A stretch of DNA of 64,000 bases from JAXMBX01 sp046349635 (GTDB lineage Bacteria > Planctomycetota > Planctomycetia > Planctomycetales > Planctomycetaceae): positions 1 to 64,000 of the forward strand of contig JAXMBX010000019.1 in the NCBI GenBank assembly GCA_046349635.1. The letters are read 5' to 3'. The notes under the pieces are model-generated. The model ran no database searches. It saw nothing but the letters and a program-made list of their open reading frames with translations, and was not told the origin of the DNA. The first letter of the stretch is position 1; the number at the start of each line of letters is the position of its first letter. Shown here piece after piece: positions 8,857-18,058 of this stretch. Both the position numbers and the translations under genes were made by a program.

Positions 8857-9317
8857 GGCCGTCCCTCCGTTCCGAAGGGAGCAGGCTCCGCTCGGGTCAT
8901 CGCGGATCGCTCTGCGGCGGGAGGAGGTAATTCGCCGGGAGCAGCGGAAGTTGACGGCAGCCACCTGATCAGGCTAAACGACTGCGGCTTGCTGAGTTTG
9001 TTTTCTTCCTGCTCAATCGTGACCCGGACCGCCATCAGTCCGGAAGTCGTCTCGGGCCGCGTCTCAATAGTGCAGAGCCAGCCCGGGGCATCGTCCATGG
9101 GAGCTGCTTCCTGATCGGTTGCGGAAAGCAGTCCCAGTTCGATTTCATTCATCCGGGACAGGCACAGGACCTGGGCCTGTGCCTGGGCTAACGCGGCTGA
9201 GGAATTGCGCCGTCCCTGGTTGGCAAGCTCCACCAGGACGACCGTGCTCCCGACCAGGATACTGGTGGCGAGCAGGACCTCCATCAGGGAGAATCCTCCT
9301 CGCCTGTGTCGGGGCAT
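8853..9317 (-). CDS. gspI: GspI-like minor pseudopilin
   Basis: 154 residues beginning MPRHRRGGFSLMEV, a class prepilin cleavage site followed by an 18-residue hydrophobic helix; Glu at +5 is present. Position between gspH and gspJ and the usual length range of GspI support the call. The stop overlaps the gspJ start by 4 bases. The start codon lies 2 bases after the probable true end of gspH (9320). Confidence 0.75.
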   Translation of the reverse strand: MPRHRRGGFSLMEVLLATSILVGSTVVLVELANQGRRNSSAALAQAQAQVLCLSRMNEIELGLLSATDQEAAPMDDAPGWLCTIETRPETTSGLMAVRVTIEQEENKLSKPQSFSLIRWLPSTSAAPGELPPPAAERSAMTRAEPAPFGTEGRP

Positions 9318-9319
9318 TG

Positions 9320-9966
9320 TTATTTCTCCGCGTGAGGTTCAGTCCCGGTTTGAGATTCCACTCCGGTCGTTTCGCTGTTCCGATGGAGCGACCCCGGCTG
9401 GGAGCACCCGTCAGGCTGTTCAGCTTGATCTCCACGCGGAAATCGCGGGCCCCTTCCAGTTCCAGTCGGCCGGTCGAAGAACGACCGTTCGGATAGAACA
9501 CGATCGGGCGGGACCATTCGGTGTCGGCGGAGGCCAACTCGACGGGCTTCGCGGCCTCTTCTTCCTTCGCCAGTTGAGCCGCCACGAACTTCAGTCCTTC
9601 GGACAGTTCACGGCAGATCTTCTCCGGTTCCTCGGCCGTCGTAGCTTCAGCGGGAGCTTGTGCTCCTTCGTCTTTCGCGACGGTCGCTTCGGGAGCGTGC
9701 AGTGCGGTGATCTCGTACTTCCGCTGATCGGGCTGATAGCGGAATTCGTACGGCACACCGCTTTCCATCGCCTTCAGACGAGCCTTCGACATGTCGGAGG
9801 CGACTTGCCGGGCTGCCGATTGCAGTTCGTTCTTGGAGAGGGAGGCCCGCAGGGTGGGCCAGCTCATGGAAGCCAGCCCGACCATCACGGACATCACGAC
9901 CACCACTTCAAACAGGGATTCGCCACGACGCTTGTTTCGGGGAGTTTGAGCGACGATTCGTTTCAT
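9320..9966 (-). CDS. gspH: GspH-like minor pseudopilin, probable C-terminal frameshift
   Basis: Start ATG at 9966 is 8 bases after AAGGAG. The prepilin-type motif RRGESLFEV has Glu at +5, but +1 is Glu instead of the usual Phe or Met. As sequenced the frame runs on to 9145, out of frame through most of gspI, which is implausible. Adding one G to the G4 run near 9395 moves the reading to a frame ending in PHAEK and TAA at 9320, just 2 bases before gspI. I therefore end the gene at 9320. An Ala/Glu-rich insert (about residues 90-130) separates the beta-strand region. Confidence 0.7.
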
Positions 9967-10046
9967 CACTGGCACTCCTTTCTAACACTTGAGGATTACG
10001 AACGTTTCGATCACGTAAAGAATCAACGCCTAGATGAGGGGGAAGA

Positions 10047-10562
10047 CTAGTTGCTGGCCTGCTTCGTGCCGCTCACTTCTTTGTCTTCCGAATCCTTTTC
10101 CCAGCTCACGATGTCATCGTCGGTGTCTTCCTTGCCGTCCGGACCAAAGGACCAGACTTCCGGGTCCTTACCCTTGCCGTGCGTGGCAGGGTATTCGTAC
10201 TTGTATTCGTTGCCCCACGGATCCTTGGGAATCGAGGACTTCACGTACGGGCCGTCCCACTTGTTGTCCTTTTTCTCGTCTTTCCCGCCTTCGGTCCCTT
10301 CGGGCTTCTCGGAGAGAGCCTTGAGGCCCATTTCCGTCGTCGGGAAGGTGTTCATGTCCACGGCGTAGCTTTCGAGCGAAGCCTGCAGCATCTTGATCTG
10401 CACCTTGGCGTTGTTGATGTCCGCCTTGGCCTTGCTCGCGAACACGCGCGGGCCGACCATCGACAGGATCGCCACCAGGATGACCAGGACGATCAACACT
10501 TCCATGAGGGTAAAACCACGACGCTTATGATTTTTGCGGGATACTTGACGTTGAATCTGCAT
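10047..10562 (-). CDS. gspG: GspG major pseudopilin
   Basis: 171 residues from ATG 10562, preceded by AAGGAG at 10 bases; an upstream in-frame start at 10631 lacks a ribosome site. The prepilin motif RRGFTLMEVLIVLVIL (residues ~15-30) is canonical. The C-terminal region has the GspG signature: DPWGNEYKYEYP, then WSFGPDGKEDTDDDI, an acidic calcium-binding loop typical of major pseudopilins. A Lys/Glu-rich insert (about residues 90-105) is longer than in proteobacterial GspG. Encodes the main subunit of the pseudopilus. Confidence 0.92.
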   Translation of the reverse strand: MQIQRQVSRKNHKRRGFTLMEVLIVLVILVAILSMVGPRVFASKAKADINNAKVQIKMLQASLESYAVDMNTFPTTEMGLKALSEKPEGTEGGKDEKKDNKWDGPYVKSSIPKDPWGNEYKYEYPATHGKGKDPEVWSFGPDGKEDTDDDIVSWEKDSEDKEVSGTKQASN

Positions 10563-10682
10563 CTCTCTGACTCCTTGGTTGAGTGACCCCCGAGCGAACA
10601 ATTCGGCGGGACTCACAAGACTTGCCGGCACTTCTCCTTCAGGACCCGGCGTGAACTCATTTCCTTCATTCAGTGCGATGTC

Positions 10683-11891
10683 CTAGGACATCGCACTGCT
10701 CATTTCGAACACGGGCAACAACAATGCGGTTAATACAAACAACACCACGACACCCATCACCATCAGCATCACCGGCTCCAGCAACCGCACCATCATTTCC
10801 AACTGGCGGTTCAGTTTCCGGTCGATTCCATCGGCGATGTTGATCAGCACTTTTTCGAGGTTATTGGATTCCTCCGCCACGCTGATCATCGCCATGATCG
10901 GACGGGGCAGGAGCCCGCATTCCGCCAGGGGACGTGACAACGTGTTACCGGAGGAGACGTTCTCAGCAGAGCTCTTAATCGCGTGTGCCAGCACCAGGTT
11001 TCCGGTGGCACTGCTGCTGATTTCCAGCGCCCGCAGGAGGGGCACGCCGTTTCGCAGCAGCGTTCCCAGCACGCGGCAGAACCGCGATACCGAGCTATTC
11101 AGGAAGATCGCGCCGGCGACGGGCAGGCGAATCTTGAGCTTGTCCATTCGCAACTTCGCCTGAGGCGTGGTCAATGATTTACGGAAGTAGAAGAACAGTC
11201 CCGCGATTCCCGCCGCCAGGAAGATCCCATAGCGTCCCAGGAAATCGCTCAGTCCCAGCAGGATGACGGTCGGAGCGGGGAGGCCGCCCTTCCGTTCCAG
11301 TTGGGCGAACAATTCGGCAAACTTGGGGACCAGGAAGACGATGATGCCGATTACCACGACCGTTCCCACGGTCGCCAGCAGCACGGGATAGGTCATCGCC
11401 CCTTTGACTTTCCCCTTCAATTCTTCCTGCAGCTCCATGTAGTCAGCGGTCCGCTTGAGGGCGTCTTCCAGGAAGGCACCTTCGGAACCGGCCCGCACCA
11501 TGCTCACCGCCAGGTCGTCGAATACGCGGGGAAACTTGGCAAGCGCTTCGTCGAGGGGGATCCCCTCGGAAATCTGCTTCTTGACGTCCGTCAGGACTTC
11601 GGTCAGAACCGGATTTGTCGCCTGGCCGATGATCACTTCCAGCGCCTGCATCAGCGGGACACCGTTTTGCAGCAGGTCCGCCAGTTGCGTCAGAGTGTTT
11701 GCGAGGATCTCCGTTTTGACTCGTCCTCCGCCGGAGAACAGCTTCATCGGGCGGCGGGCTTCCACGACTTCCAGCGGATACAACTTCCGATCGCGCAGGA
11801 GGGTCATCACGTCGCGACGGCCGGCAGCCGTCAGCGATCCGCTGACCTCCTTTCCTGCACTGTTTCGAGCTTTGTATTTGAAGTCGGGCAT
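10683..11891 (-). CDS. gspF: GspF inner-membrane platform protein
   Basis: 402 residues with the two tandem T2SSF domains of GspF/PilC (about residues 70-190 and 270-395), three main membrane segments (about 170-195, 220-238, 370-395) and the N-terminal PDFKYKARNSAGKEVSGSL motif seen in this family. It is the polytopic platform on which the GspE ATPase acts. 20 bases separate it from gspE. No strong Shine-Dalgarno precedes the ATG, so coupling to gspE is likely. Length and composition are normal. Confidence 0.92.
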   Translation of the reverse strand: MPDFKYKARNSAGKEVSGSLTAAGRRDVMTLLRDRKLYPLEVVEARRPMKLFSGGGRVKTEILANTLTQLADLLQNGVPLMQALEVIIGQATNPVLTEVLTDVKKQISEGIPLDEALAKFPRVFDDLAVSMVRAGSEGAFLEDALKRTADYMELQEELKGKVKGAMTYPVLLATVGTVVVIGIIVFLVPKFAELFAQLERKGGLPAPTVILLGLSDFLGRYGIFLAAGIAGLFFYFRKSLTTPQAKLRMDKLKIRLPVAGAIFLNSSVSRFCRVLGTLLRNGVPLLRALEISSSATGNLVLAHAIKSSAENVSSGNTLSRPLAECGLLPRPIMAMISVAEESNNLEKVLINIADGIDRKLNRQLEMMVRLLEPVMLMVMGVVVLFVLTALLLPVFEMSSAMS

Positions 11892-11911
11892 TTTTTATTT
11901 CAGTAGTTGGT

Positions 11912-13603
11912 TCAGTCGGCCTTGGTGACGCGCATCACTTCGTCGAAGGTAGTGATGCCGCGGCGAATCTTGCTGAAGCCATCGTTCCGCAGGGTCTTCA
12001 TCCCCGCCTGCATCGCCATTTTCTTGACTTGGGTCGAAGCGACACGATTCGTCGTCAGGTGGCGGATCTCGTCGTTGGTTTCCAGGAATTCGTACAGCCC
12101 CATTCGGCCCTTGTAGCCCGAACCACGGCAGGTCCGGCAACCGACCGCGCGATACAGCTTGTCTCCCAGGTCGTGGCATTCATCCCACGGGAAATCCTCG
12201 GGCATCTCGTCGCGCTTCGGGGTGTAGACTTCCTTGCATTCGGGGCAGAGGGTCCGGACCAGCCGCTGGGCCATCACCCCTTCAATCGTGCTGCTCACCA
12301 GGAAGGGTTCGATGCCCATGTCTACCAGTCGCATGTAAGCACCGGCGGCATCGTTCGTGTGCAACGTGCTGAACACCAGGTGGCCGGTGAGGGACGCCTG
12401 GATGGCGTTCTCCGCCGTTTCCTGGTCACGAATTTCGCCGACCAGCACCACGTCCGGGTCATGTCGCAGGATCGCTCGCAAGCTCGCCGCGAATGTCAGT
12501 CCGACCTTGTGGTTCACCTGGATCTGGTTAATCCCTTCGAGCTGGTATTCGATGGGGTCTTCGGTGGTGATGATCTTGGTTTCGTCGTCGTGAATCTCCG
12601 ACAGGCAGCTATAGAGCGTGGTCGTTTTTCCGGAGCCGGTCGGGCCGGTCACCAGAATGATCCCGTGCGGCAGGCGAATGATCCGGTTGAATTGCTTGTA
12701 AATCTCCTCATCCATTCCGATTCCACGCAGTGAGAACCGCATGGCATTTTTGTCCAGCACACGCATGACGACGCTTTCGCCGTGCAGCATGGGGATGATC
12801 GAGACGCGGATATCGACTTCGCGCCCGGAGACTTTCAGCTTGATACGGCCGTCCTGCGGAATTCGCTTCTCGGCGATGTTCAGCTTGGCCATGATCTTCA
12901 GGCGGCTGATGATCGCGGCCTGGAAGCGGTTGATTTCCGGAGGCATCGGCTGGGGTTGCAGCACGCCGTCGATGCGGTAACGAATCCGCAGCCCCGCGGC
13001 CTGGGCTTCAATGTGAATATCGCTGGAGCGAGCTTCGACCGCTTCGGTCAGGATTTCGTTGACCAGCCGGACCACGGAGGCCTGTTGGGCTTCCTGGGCC
13101 GCCTCGGAACCTTCGAACTCCAGTTCCTCGAGGACTTCAACACCGTCCGTCTGGGCCAGCAGGCCGTCCACCGTCTCCGCGCCGACCCCCAGGTGGGTCT
13201 TGATCAGCTTGGAAACCTCTTCGGGCATCGCCACGACGGGAAGCACCGCCTGCCCCAAAACTGCCCCGACCGCGTCCACCGACTGCAGATCAAACGGGTT
13301 GCCGGTCACAACGATCAGCGACCCACTGTCGCGACTGATCGGGAACACGCCGTACCGATGGATGACTTTGAGGGGGAATTCCTTAAGAAGGCTCAAATCG
13401 GGCTGGGTGGTCGTCAGGTCGACAAAATCGAGGCCCAGAGAGTAACTGGCTGCCCGCCAGGCCTCTTCGAGCGATTTCATCCCCAGACTGGCGACGACTT
13501 CCAAGAGGCGGTCGGACGTACCTTGAGCTTCCCGCAACTGGTGCAGCTCATGGGAATCCAGCATCCGCATCTCGGGCGCAACCTGAGACTGGGGCATTGC
13601 CAT
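11912..13603 (-). CDS. gspE: GspE secretion ATPase
   Basis: About 563 residues. N-terminal GspE_N domain (MshEN-like, about residues 40-140), then the hexameric ATPase: Walker A GPTGSGKTT near residue 320, Asp box, Walker B DPDVVLVGEIRD near 385 and the zinc motif CPEC...CRTC in the last quarter, all typical of GspE/PilB. I prefer ATG 13603 over TTG 13621. It energises pseudopilus assembly in the cytoplasm. First gene of the operon. Confidence 0.93.
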   Translation of the reverse strand: MAMPQSQVAPEMRMLDSHELHQLREAQGTSDRLLEVVASLGMKSLEEAWRAASYSLGLDFVDLTTTQPDLSLLKEFPLKVIHRYGVFPISRDSGSLIVVTGNPFDLQSVDAVGAVLGQAVLPVVAMPEEVSKLIKTHLGVGAETVDGLLAQTDGVEVLEELEFEGSEAAQEAQQASVVRLVNEILTEAVEARSSDIHIEAQAAGLRIRYRIDGVLQPQPMPPEINRFQAAIISRLKIMAKLNIAEKRIPQDGRIKLKVSGREVDIRVSIIPMLHGESVVMRVLDKNAMRFSLRGIGMDEEIYKQFNRIIRLPHGIILVTGPTGSGKTTTLYSCLSEIHDDETKIITTEDPIEYQLEGINQIQVNHKVGLTFAASLRAILRHDPDVVLVGEIRDQETAENAIQASLTGHLVFSTLHTNDAAGAYMRLVDMGIEPFLVSSTIEGVMAQRLVRTLCPECKEVYTPKRDEMPEDFPWDECHDLGDKLYRAVGCRTCRGSGYKGRMGLYEFLETNDEIRHLTTNRVASTQVKKMAMQAGMKTLRNDGFSKIRRGITTFDEVMRVTKAD

Positions 13604-14241
13604 GTCCAATTTTAAAATCAAAAGTTACAGGTAGGTTGGACGCTTTTCGTGGGGATTGAAAAGGCATCCGGTCTTCGGCGATCCATCGCCAGTCACAGTT
13701 GGTGGGAGGTCAATCCTGGTGTCCGAACACGTTCAAAGGCAGGTTTTTTCAGGCAGGTCGTCGGGCGAGAGAGTTTGAGGTAGGCTTGGTTTCTCTCGCG
13801 TCATTCAAATTCATCGGTCGATTGATAAAGCTCAGTTTATGGAATTGAATCCAGTGGGTCAATACTCTCACCCCTTCCCAGACGGTTTGGGCTGAAATGT
13901 CTTCCCTTGTCACCACAATGGGTTACGTCAATTATTGTGGGGGTGCGTGAGACTTTTAACCTGTTTTTAATGTTCGGCTTATGGTCAAATCCGCCGGAAC
14001 TGCTTTCGACATAACCTCGTCATCTCACTCCCGCCCCAAAGTCTCCTAAGTTCTTTGGAACTTTTGCTTAAAACGGCTTTATTGAATGCGCAGGTTCTTC
14101 CGAAACCGCAGGATTTGCCGTTCTCCGTCCGTTGTGAGTGTGAGATTCGAGCTTCGCAACACGAGTGCGCTGCTTCGAATTGACATCCCCTTCCCAACCT
14201 CGAACAGTGGACTGAGGCATCCCCTCATTGGAATCAGTTCC
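13604..14241. other. 638-bp divergent intergenic region
   Basis: Separates the secretion operon from the EF-hand gene. It holds a predicted promoter for gspE (13834-13862) and a 7-bp inverted repeat CCACAAT/ATTGTGG (13913-13919 with 13934-13940). An open frame from 14086 on the + strand runs into the EF-hand gene but its first 52 codons look non-coding. Nothing else recognised. Confidence 0.5.
13834..13862 (-). promoter_or_regulatory. Predicted promoter of the gsp operon
   Basis: Reading the minus strand: TTGACC (13862-13857), 17-base spacer, TAAACT (13839-13834). This gives an untranslated leader of about 225 bases before gspE. Box matches are good at -35 and moderate at -10. Confidence 0.4.
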
Positions 14242-14877
14242 ATGTCGCTCCGTCGCGTTTTTTCGATCTGCTGCTTATCCACCCAAATACTGCTTGGTTG
14301 CGCCAGTTGGGGGTGGACGCAGAATGTCCCCGCTTCCCCTCCCAAAGTGCAGCGCTACGCGGAGTGGTTGATTGCCCGTTATGACGCTAATCGGGACGGT
14401 CGGCTGCAAAAAGAGGAATGGCAGAAGCTCCGCGGTCAACCCGCTGCGATCGATCGGGATCAGGATGGAGTCATTACCCTTCCGGAACTGATGCAACACC
14501 TGGTGGAATACGGCAAGGCTTCGCAACACCCCGCAAATCCCGCTCCCAGCGGGACTCCACCCGCAGCGGCATCCGGATCGCCCAAAGAGGCTGAGGAGGC
14601 CGCTGCGAATTCCCGTCGTCGTTCGCTCAAGTTTTTTGTTCCTCGCGAGAAACTGCCGGAAGGATTGCCGGACTGGTTCCTGGCCCGGGATCTGGATGGG
14701 GACGCGCAACTCACCAAAGGGGAATTCGCTCCTCCCGGTGTGACGGTCGATATGTCAGAGTTCCAACGTCTCGATGCCAATCAGGACGGACTGCTCACGG
14801 CAGAGGAGTGTGTCCATCGCGCTCCGACCGCTCCCGAGAAGCCGGCATCCCCGCCGCAACCTCCTGCGAAGCCCTGA
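14242..14877 (+). CDS. Exported EF-hand calcium-binding protein
   Basis: 211 residues from ATG 14242. An N-terminal hydrophobic segment ends in LLGC (C20), possibly a lipoprotein signal. Four EF-hand loops are visible in two pairs: DANRDGRLQKEE (48-59), DRDQDGVITLPE (71-82), DLDGDAQLTKGE (150-161) and DANQDGLLTAEE (178-189), with a Pro/Ala-rich linker between pairs and a Pro-rich tail. This resembles the many exported EF-hand proteins of planctomycetes. Likely binds calcium outside the cytoplasm; the partner is unknown. It precedes the DUF1501 gene by 86 bases. Confidence 0.85.
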   Translation: MSLRRVFSICCLSTQILLGCASWGWTQNVPASPPKVQRYAEWLIARYDANRDGRLQKEEWQKLRGQPAAIDRDQDGVITLPELMQHLVEYGKASQHPANPAPSGTPPAAASGSPKEAEEAAANSRRRSLKFFVPREKLPEGLPDWFLARDLDGDAQLTKGEFAPPGVTVDMSEFQRLDANQDGLLTAEECVHRAPTAPEKPASPPQPPAKP

Positions 14878-14963
14878 ATAAGGGCATGAGATTGACCGCT
14901 TTAGGACCGATCAATTACCATTGATTCACGTCAACGGAAGCAGAACCCCTTGGTGGACCCGCG

Positions 14964-16382
14964 ATGGCACTCACGGACTTTTATCAGTCGAACCTTCGCC
15001 GTCGCGACTTTTTAGTCGCCTCCGCCACCGGTCTCGCTGGGGCAGCCTTGGCTGGCGGAACACCTGCTCAGGCCGGTTCGGCATCCGGCGCTACCGCCAA
15101 GTCGACGATTCTCTTCTTCCTCTGTGGCGGGATTTCCCACATCGATACGTGGGACATGAAGCCCAATGCCCCTTCGGATTATCGTGGGGAATTTCAGCCG
15201 GTTGCCACCTCAGCCCCTGGCATTACGCTTTGCGAACACCTGCCGCTGCTGGCAAATCAGGCACATCACCTCGCCCTGGTCAATTCCGTTAACGGGACGG
15301 TCAACACCAACGATCATCATGCGGGCTACTACTACAACCTCACGGGGCACGTTCCCGATGTCACTTTCCTGACGTTGGGGAACAACCGCACCCCCTCTCC
15401 GGATGACTGGCCGTATATGGGTTCTGTCGTCGCTTCGCGACGTCCCCAGCGCGGCGGGATGCCGAACGCCATCACGATGCCTTGGAAACCCAGCCAGGCT
15501 CCCTATACACGTCCCGGCCAGTTCGCCGCGCGCCTGGGAGTGCAGCATGATCCGCTATATATCCTGGGCAATCAGAACAAGCCCACCGAATTCCGGGCAC
15601 CCGATCTGATTCTCTCCCAGGATGTCCCCGCCAAACGGCTCATCAATCGCCAGGAACTGGTGAGCGGTCTGGATTCCGCACACCGCGAATTTGACCAGGT
15701 GGCCTCTGTCCGTTCCTGGACCAGTCAGCAGGAACGGGCGATATCACTGCTCACCTCCGCGAAAACCATGTCCGCGTTTGATGTCTCCCGGGAATCACCG
15801 GAGACCCTCGCCCGGTACGGCAATTCCGTCAACAGCATGAGTCTCCTGGCCGCACGTCGCCTTGTCGAAGCCGGGGTTCCCTTTATCACGGTCTTCTGGT
15901 CTGAGGAAGATGAGTTCGTCTCCAAGAAGTGTCTTAGCGGCGGGGGCTGGGATACGCATGGCAACAACTTCAGTTGCCTGAAAGAAAACCTCCTGCCGGA
16001 ATTTGATCGGGGATTCTCCGCACTGATCGAGGACCTCGACCAGCGGGGGATGCTCGACAGCACGCTGCTGATGGTCACCAGCGAAATGGGTCGCAAACCT
16101 AAAATCGGAGACGTTCGCGCTGGAGCAACCTATAAGGCTGGCCGCGACCACTGGACCCACTGCCTGACGGACGTCCTCGTCGGTGGGGGGATCAAAGGGG
16201 GGCAGACTTACGGGACGAGCGACAAGCTCGCGGAATATCCCGCCGACAAGCCCGTCACCCCAGCCCATGTCACCAAGACGGTCTACCACGCGATGGGAAT
16301 TCACGACCTCATGGCGATGGACAAGCAGAACCGTCCTTTCAATCTGCTCGAAGAAGGGCACGCGTTGACGGAGCTGTTCTAG
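14964..16382 (+). CDS. DUF1501 protein, Tat-exported
   Basis: 472 residues. The start has a twin-arginine signal (RRRDFL at 12-17, then a weakly hydrophobic stretch ending TPAQA). The body matches DUF1501, a planctomycete-expanded family within the alkaline-phosphatase/sulfatase-like superfamily: LCGGISHIDTWDMKP near residue 54, GGGWDTHGNN near 327 and VTSEMGRKPKIGD near 372. Members usually lie next to DUF1553/DUF1549 cytochrome proteins; here that partner is absent and an EF-hand protein precedes it. Catalytic activity has not been established for the family. Confidence 0.9.
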   Translation: MALTDFYQSNLRRRDFLVASATGLAGAALAGGTPAQAGSASGATAKSTILFFLCGGISHIDTWDMKPNAPSDYRGEFQPVATSAPGITLCEHLPLLANQAHHLALVNSVNGTVNTNDHHAGYYYNLTGHVPDVTFLTLGNNRTPSPDDWPYMGSVVASRRPQRGGMPNAITMPWKPSQAPYTRPGQFAARLGVQHDPLYILGNQNKPTEFRAPDLILSQDVPAKRLINRQELVSGLDSAHREFDQVASVRSWTSQQERAISLLTSAKTMSAFDVSRESPETLARYGNSVNSMSLLAARRLVEAGVPFITVFWSEEDEFVSKKCLSGGGWDTHGNNFSCLKENLLPEFDRGFSALIEDLDQRGMLDSTLLMVTSEMGRKPKIGDVRAGATYKAGRDHWTHCLTDVLVGGGIKGGQTYGTSDKLAEYPADKPVTPAHVTKTVYHAMGIHDLMAMDKQNRPFNLLEEGHALTELF

Positions 16383-16464
16383 GTTGGAAGCACAAAATGC
16401 TCTGGACGAAGTGCCGTTCTCTGAAATTTGCAGATCCAGTGCGGTCCCCAACCGCATTTTGTGC
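16382..16464 (+). repeat. Interlocked inverted repeats (pseudoknot-like element)
   Basis: A perfect 11-bp inverted repeat (16390-16400 with 16454-16464) encloses 53 bases. GGTTGG (16382-16387) is complementary to CCAACC (16448-16453), which sits directly before the second arm, so the two pairings cross as in a pseudoknot. CTGGA/TCCAG (16402-16406 with 16435-16439) could form a third stem. No T-run follows. Lies between the DUF1501 and PQQ genes. Confidence 0.45.
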
Positions 16465-16561
16465 GAATCTCTGTTGCTCAACGAGACTTTTTTGTCGCGC
16501 GGCGTAGAATGGCAGGCGAATCGCCGGTTTTATGTTCTGCCCCTCCATAAGGAGTTCCGCT

Positions 16562-17882
16562 GTGAGTCGACGATCGCTCTCCCTGTTCGCTTTATTGTCG
16601 CTGATGACACTTTCTCCCTGCGTCCGCGCCGATGACTGGCCGCAATGGATGGGCCCCAAACGGGACGGGATCTGGAGCGAGACTGGAATTGTCCGCCAAC
16701 TTCCCGTCGGGGAATTGAAGCCTCTGTGGAAGAAACCGATCACCGGCGGCTATTCCGGCCCTGCAGTTGCGGATGGCCGAGTGTATGTCTTCGACTACAA
16801 GCTCGAAAAAGGAACCCCCATGAATTCTCCAGGGGGACGTCCGGAGTTATCGGGGCAAGAGCGCCTGCATTGCCTGGATGCCAAAACCGGCAACCAGATC
16901 TGGGAGCACTCCTATCCCTGCAAATACGAAATCTCTTATCCCGCAGGTCCCCGTGCGACCCCCACGATTTCCGGGGGGAAAGTTTATACCGTCGGTTCCG
17001 AGGAGATCTGTTCTGCCTCGACGCCGCGACCGGAAAAGTGATCTGGCACAAGAATTTCAAAACGGACTACGGGGCCAAAACCCCGTCTGGGGTTTCTGCT
17101 CTCATCCCCTCGTGGACGGGCAGACTCTCTACACGATTGCCGGAGGGGAAGGGAGCATTGTGATCGCCTTCGACAAGGAGACCGGCAAGGAACTCTGGAA
17201 AGCCCTCTCCGCGCCGGAGCCTGGTTATTCCTCTCCCGTTCTGATCGAAGCGGGTGGGACCAAGCAGTTGGTCGCGTTTGACGCAGACTCCATCAATGGA
17301 CTGAATCCTGCGACAGGGAAATCTTTCTGGTCGTTCCCCATCGCTCCGAATTACGGAATGGCAATCATGTCCCCGGTCAAGCACGGTGACCATCTCTTTG
17401 CTGCCGCCATCGTCAATGTTGGGATCATGCTCAAACTCGACTCAGAAAAACCGGCGGCGACCGTTGCCTGGAAGGGGGATAACCGGCGGGCTCTCTATCC
17501 GGTCTGTGCCGCTCCGATTGTGGAAGAGGATGGGACCATGTACGGCGTGGATCGTTTTGGGCACCTGCGCGGCGTGGAGTTCAAAACCGGCAAGCGGTTG
17601 TGGGAAACGACGAAGCCCATCACCGGCGACAAGACCCAGAATTCGGGCACAGGATTCCTCGTGAGGAATGCCGACCGGTATTTCATTTTCAATGAGGCGG
17701 GTGAGCTGATCGTCGCGGAACTGACCCCCAGCGCCTACAAAGAAATCAGCCGCAAGAAGCTCCTGGAACCGACCGGCGAGGCATTCGGGCGGCCGGTTGT
17801 GTGGAGCCATCCCGCTTACGCGGGAAAGTGCATTTTCGCAAGAAATGACAAGGAAATCGTCTGCGTCTCCCTCGCGGAATAG
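16562..17882 (+). CDS. Exported PQQ-like beta-propeller protein, two frameshifts
   Basis: Start GTG at 16562, 7 bases after AAGGAG. Reconstructed length about 440 residues: signal peptide (LSLFALLSLMTLSPCVRA), then DWPQWMGPKRDGIW, the usual start of this planctomycete propeller family, then blades with motifs such as LDAKTGNQIWE and FDKETGKELWK. The frame breaks twice: near 17000 a GG should be GGG (then GDLFCLDAATGK reads on), and near 17085 a CCCC should be CCCCC (then VWGFCSHPLVDG reads on). Both are homopolymer deletions. Function is unknown; such propellers may be scaffolds or bind no PQQ at all. Confidence 0.8.
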
Positions 17883-18058
17883 GCTGTGTTCGTCACGGTT
17901 TTGCACCCCCGACCAGGTTGAAAACCCTTGCAAGCGGACCGCGGGGCTGACAACATGAAAAGAGTTCACGTCTGTCGCTTTTTGAGGTCGTGACCCTCCG
18001 GTTTCACTTTCTGCAACTGACTCAATCTTCCGCACCCATCAGACCTAAAGGATCAGCA

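Noticed and set aside
14086..14241. N-terminal extension of the EF-hand gene
   Set aside because: The first 52 codons are basic and lack a signal; the ATG at 14242 begins with a proper signal sequence.
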